Shown here piece by piece: positions 62,383-64,000 of a stretch of DNA of 64,000 nucleotides. The translations under genes were made by a program, and so were the position numbers. The notes below the pieces were generated by a model. It was not told the DNA's origin. It searched no databases and was given only the letters and a program-made list of their open reading frames with translations. Source of the stretch: Neobacillus bataviensis (lineage in GTDB: Bacteria; Bacillota; Bacilli; Bacillales_B; DSM-18226). The stretch spans positions 1 through 64,000 of the forward strand of contig NZ_JAHXYW010000004.1 of assembly GCF_019969725.1 (NCBI RefSeq), given 5' to 3'. How positions within the stretch are numbered: the stretch's first letter is position 1; each line of letters starts with the position of its first letter.

Positions 62383-63621
62383 TTGACTTTACGTGAAGAA
62401 GCATTACATATGCATCGGATTAACAAGGGCAAATTAGAATCAAAATCAAAAGTGCAAGTTCGGAATGCGACTGATTTAAGCCTAGCTTATTCACCAGGTG
62501 TAGCCGAACCATGTAAAGAAATTTATGAAAAACCAGAAACCGTATACGACTATACCATGAAAGGAAACATGGTTGCAGTAGTATCTGATGGCACAGCGGT
62601 TCTTGGACTTGGTAATATTGGTCCGGAAGCGGCTCTCCCAGTAATGGAGGGAAAAGCAGTATTATTTAAAAGCTTTGCCGGGGTCGATGCTTTTCCGATT
62701 TGCTTAAACACTACAGATGTTGATAAAATTGTTGAAACTGTTAAGTTACTTGAGCCAACCTTTGGCGGCGTAAATCTTGAAGACATTGCAGCTCCAAATT
62801 GTTTTGTAATTGAGGAAAGACTGAAAAAAGAAGCCAATATCCCAATCTTTCATGATGACCAGCATGGTACTGCAATTGTAACCGTTGCAGGTCTAGTCAA
62901 TGCCTTAAAGCTTGTTGGCAAGAAAATGACAGAAATTAAAGTCGTTGCAAACGGTGCAGGGGCTGCTGGGATTGCTATTATTAAATTATTATATAGCTAT
63001 GGTGTAAGAGATATCATTATGTGTGATACGAAGGGTGCCATCTACGAGGGCCGCCCTCAAGGTATGAACAATGTAAAAGCAGAAGTAGCAAAATATACGA
63101 ATCGCGACAATCTTTCTGGCAGTCTTGCAGATGTTATTAAAGGTGCCGATGTCTTTATTGGAGTATCTGTTGCTGGGGCTCTAACGAAAGAAATGGTAGC
63201 ATCCATGAATCCAGACTCAATCATTTTTGCGATGGCTAATCCAGTTCCAGAAATTATGCCTGAGGATGCAAAAGAAGCAGGAGCGAAAGTAGTAGGAACA
63301 GGCCGCTCTGATTTCCCAAATCAAGTAAACAATGTACTTGCTTTCCCAGGCATTTTCCGCGGTGCCCTTGATGTTCGTGCTACACATATTAACGAAAAAA
63401 TGAAAGTGGCAGCAGTGGAAGCGATTGCGGGATTAATCCATGAAGATGAGCTAAATGCAGATTATGTTATTCCAGCTCCATTCGATCCAAGGGTTGCTCC
63501 AAATGTGGCAGCAGCAGTCGCAAAAGCTGCGATGGAAACAGGTGTCGCCCGCATAAAAGTAGACCCAGAAGAAGTGAAAGAAAAAACACAAAGGCTCGCT
63601 TTGATTGGCAAAAGTGAGTGA
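62383..63621 (+). CDS. ytsJ: NAD(P)-dependent malic enzyme
   Basis: Oxidative decarboxylation of malate to pyruvate, supplying NADPH for biosynthesis. The 412-residue protein matches B. subtilis YtsJ almost throughout: LAYSPGVAEPCKEI, FKSFAGVDAFPI, VNLEDIAAPNCF, FHDDQHGTAIV (metal site), and the NAD(P) loop VVANGAGAAGIAII. Start is TTG 62383 after GAGGGGTGAC. The next gene starts eight bases after the stop. Confidence 0.95.
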   Translation: MTLREEALHMHRINKGKLESKSKVQVRNATDLSLAYSPGVAEPCKEIYEKPETVYDYTMKGNMVAVVSDGTAVLGLGNIGPEAALPVMEGKAVLFKSFAGVDAFPICLNTTDVDKIVETVKLLEPTFGGVNLEDIAAPNCFVIEERLKKEANIPIFHDDQHGTAIVTVAGLVNALKLVGKKMTEIKVVANGAGAAGIAIIKLLYSYGVRDIIMCDTKGAIYEGRPQGMNNVKAEVAKYTNRDNLSGSLADVIKGADVFIGVSVAGALTKEMVASMNPDSIIFAMANPVPEIMPEDAKEAGAKVVGTGRSDFPNQVNNVLAFPGIFRGALDVRATHINEKMKVAAVEAIAGLIHEDELNADYVIPAPFDPRVAPNVAAAVAKAAMETGVARIKVDPEEVKEKTQRLALIGKSE

Positions 63622-63629
63622 TTCCATTA

Positions 63630-64000
63630 GTGACAAGCTCAAAGGTTTATTTAGAGATTGTAAAGCAATTACGAGAAATGATTACAATTGATGGACTGAA
63701 GCCAGGAGATAAAATCCCTTCAGAACGAGAATTGTCAGAGCGCCTGAATTTCGGGCGCTCTTCAGTTCGGGAAGCATTAAGAGCATTAGAATTACTTGGC
63801 TTAATTGAAACACGCCGCGGTGAAGGAACATTTATCAGAGACTTTCGCGGTAATCAGCTGGTCCAGCTTCTCGGCACATTTATTTTACAGGATGAAAAAG
63901 CCAAACGGGATGTGTTCGAAACTAAAAACTATATCGAGATGGATTGTCTTCGTTTGGTCCTTCAAAGGATGGACGATCATCATTTAGCCATTTTGCATGA
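63630..64000 (+). CDS. FadR-family (GntR) transcriptional regulator, 5' part
   Basis: The reading frame opens at GTG 63630 with a weak RBS in the malic-enzyme stop region and runs past the window end; 123 codons are visible. Residues about 5-72 are a GntR winged helix: VYLEIVKQLREMI, GDKIPSERELSERLNFG, RSSVREALRALELLGLIE and TRRGEGTFI. The start of a helical FadR/FCD effector domain follows. In B. subtilis a FadR-type regulator lies near accDA; here it probably controls the malic-enzyme operon via the site at 62314, a hypothesis drawn from proximity and motif. Confidence 0.85.
   Translation, partial: MTSSKVYLEIVKQLREMITIDGLKPGDKIPSERELSERLNFGRSSVREALRALELLGLIETRRGEGTFIRDFRGNQLVQLLGTFILQDEKAKRDVFETKNYIEMDCLRLVLQRMDDHHLAILH

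Overview
The window is chromosomal DNA of a low-GC, spore-forming member of the Bacillaceae (a Bacillus or Neobacillus-like organism). The evidence is close synteny and protein similarity with the Bacillus subtilis ytxG-aroA-ccpA, acsA-acuABC, rpsD-ezrA-thiI-sspA, nadK2-sppA-tpx-ackA, ald and ytkL-nrnA-ytrHI-dnaE-ytsJ regions. Sporulation genes are present (sspA with a sigma-G-like promoter, ytfJ/gerW, ytrH, ytrI), as are strong AGGAGG-type ribosome binding sites, a Tyr T-box and a CcpA/cre circuit. The species cannot be named from the sequence alone.

Layout. 1-122: right end of an IS3-family insertion sequence cut by the window edge. 147-5420: M29 aminopeptidase, stress genes ytxGHJ behind a sigma-B-like promoter, aroA (DAHP synthase/chorismate mutase) and ccpA. 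5466-9891: acetyl-CoA synthetase acsA divergent from acuABC, which control it by lysine acetylation and deacetylation; this block is bounded by two nearly identical bidirectional terminators. 9938-14335: a class A penicillin-binding protein and tyrS with its T-box leader.

14.7-29.5 kb is the accessory part. It is a roughly 15-kb carbohydrate island between tyrS and rpsD, genes that lie close together in B. subtilis. It has two transcription units that start with the same promoter module: an identical 32-bp block, a 16-bp gap, then an AAGTATACTTAAA -10 region, at 14675-14735 and 19301-19361. Unit 1 encodes a BadF-type sugar kinase, a MupG-like (DUF871) phospho-glycosidase, a GlmU/ST0452-like sugar-1-phosphate nucleotidyltransferase with a left-handed beta-helix, and a SIS-domain phosphosugar protein. 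Unit 2 encodes a LicR-type PRD activator, a 1220-residue secreted protein with Ig-like domains and a probable alpha/alpha-toroid hydrolase or lyase core, PTS EIIC, an RDD membrane protein, PTS EIIB, PTS EIIA and a GH4 6-phospho-beta-glucosidase. The simplest reading is outside cleavage of a glycan, PTS uptake of a beta-linked (possibly amino-sugar) disaccharide, intracellular hydrolysis, and kinase plus nucleotidyltransferase steps that could feed a free sugar back into nucleotide-sugar pools.

29.7-46.3 kb returns to conserved core genes: rpsD with its autoregulatory leader, a GAF-GGDEF cyclase, free-Met-sulfoxide reductase, TetR regulator, ezrA, cysteine desulfurase/thiI, sspA, an AMP-forming acyl-CoA synthetase, rarD, nadK2, sppA-yteJ-ytfI-ytfJ, tpx and ytxK. 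46.3-52.1 kb carries ackA with a well-placed cre site, an EcsC-family gene overlapping moaB, uspA, a Gly/Phe/Tyr repeat protein and ald. 52.06-52.65 kb is non-coding and holds a 52-bp-period tandem repeat and a structured segment that resembles the 3' end/omega-RNA of an IS605-type element. 52.66-64 kb has an M24 peptidase, ytkL, ytoI, ytpI, nrnA, ytrIH, an interspersed palindromic repeat, dnaE, a malic enzyme with a FadR/GntR-type operator in its promoter, and the start of a FadR-type regulator gene that runs off the window.
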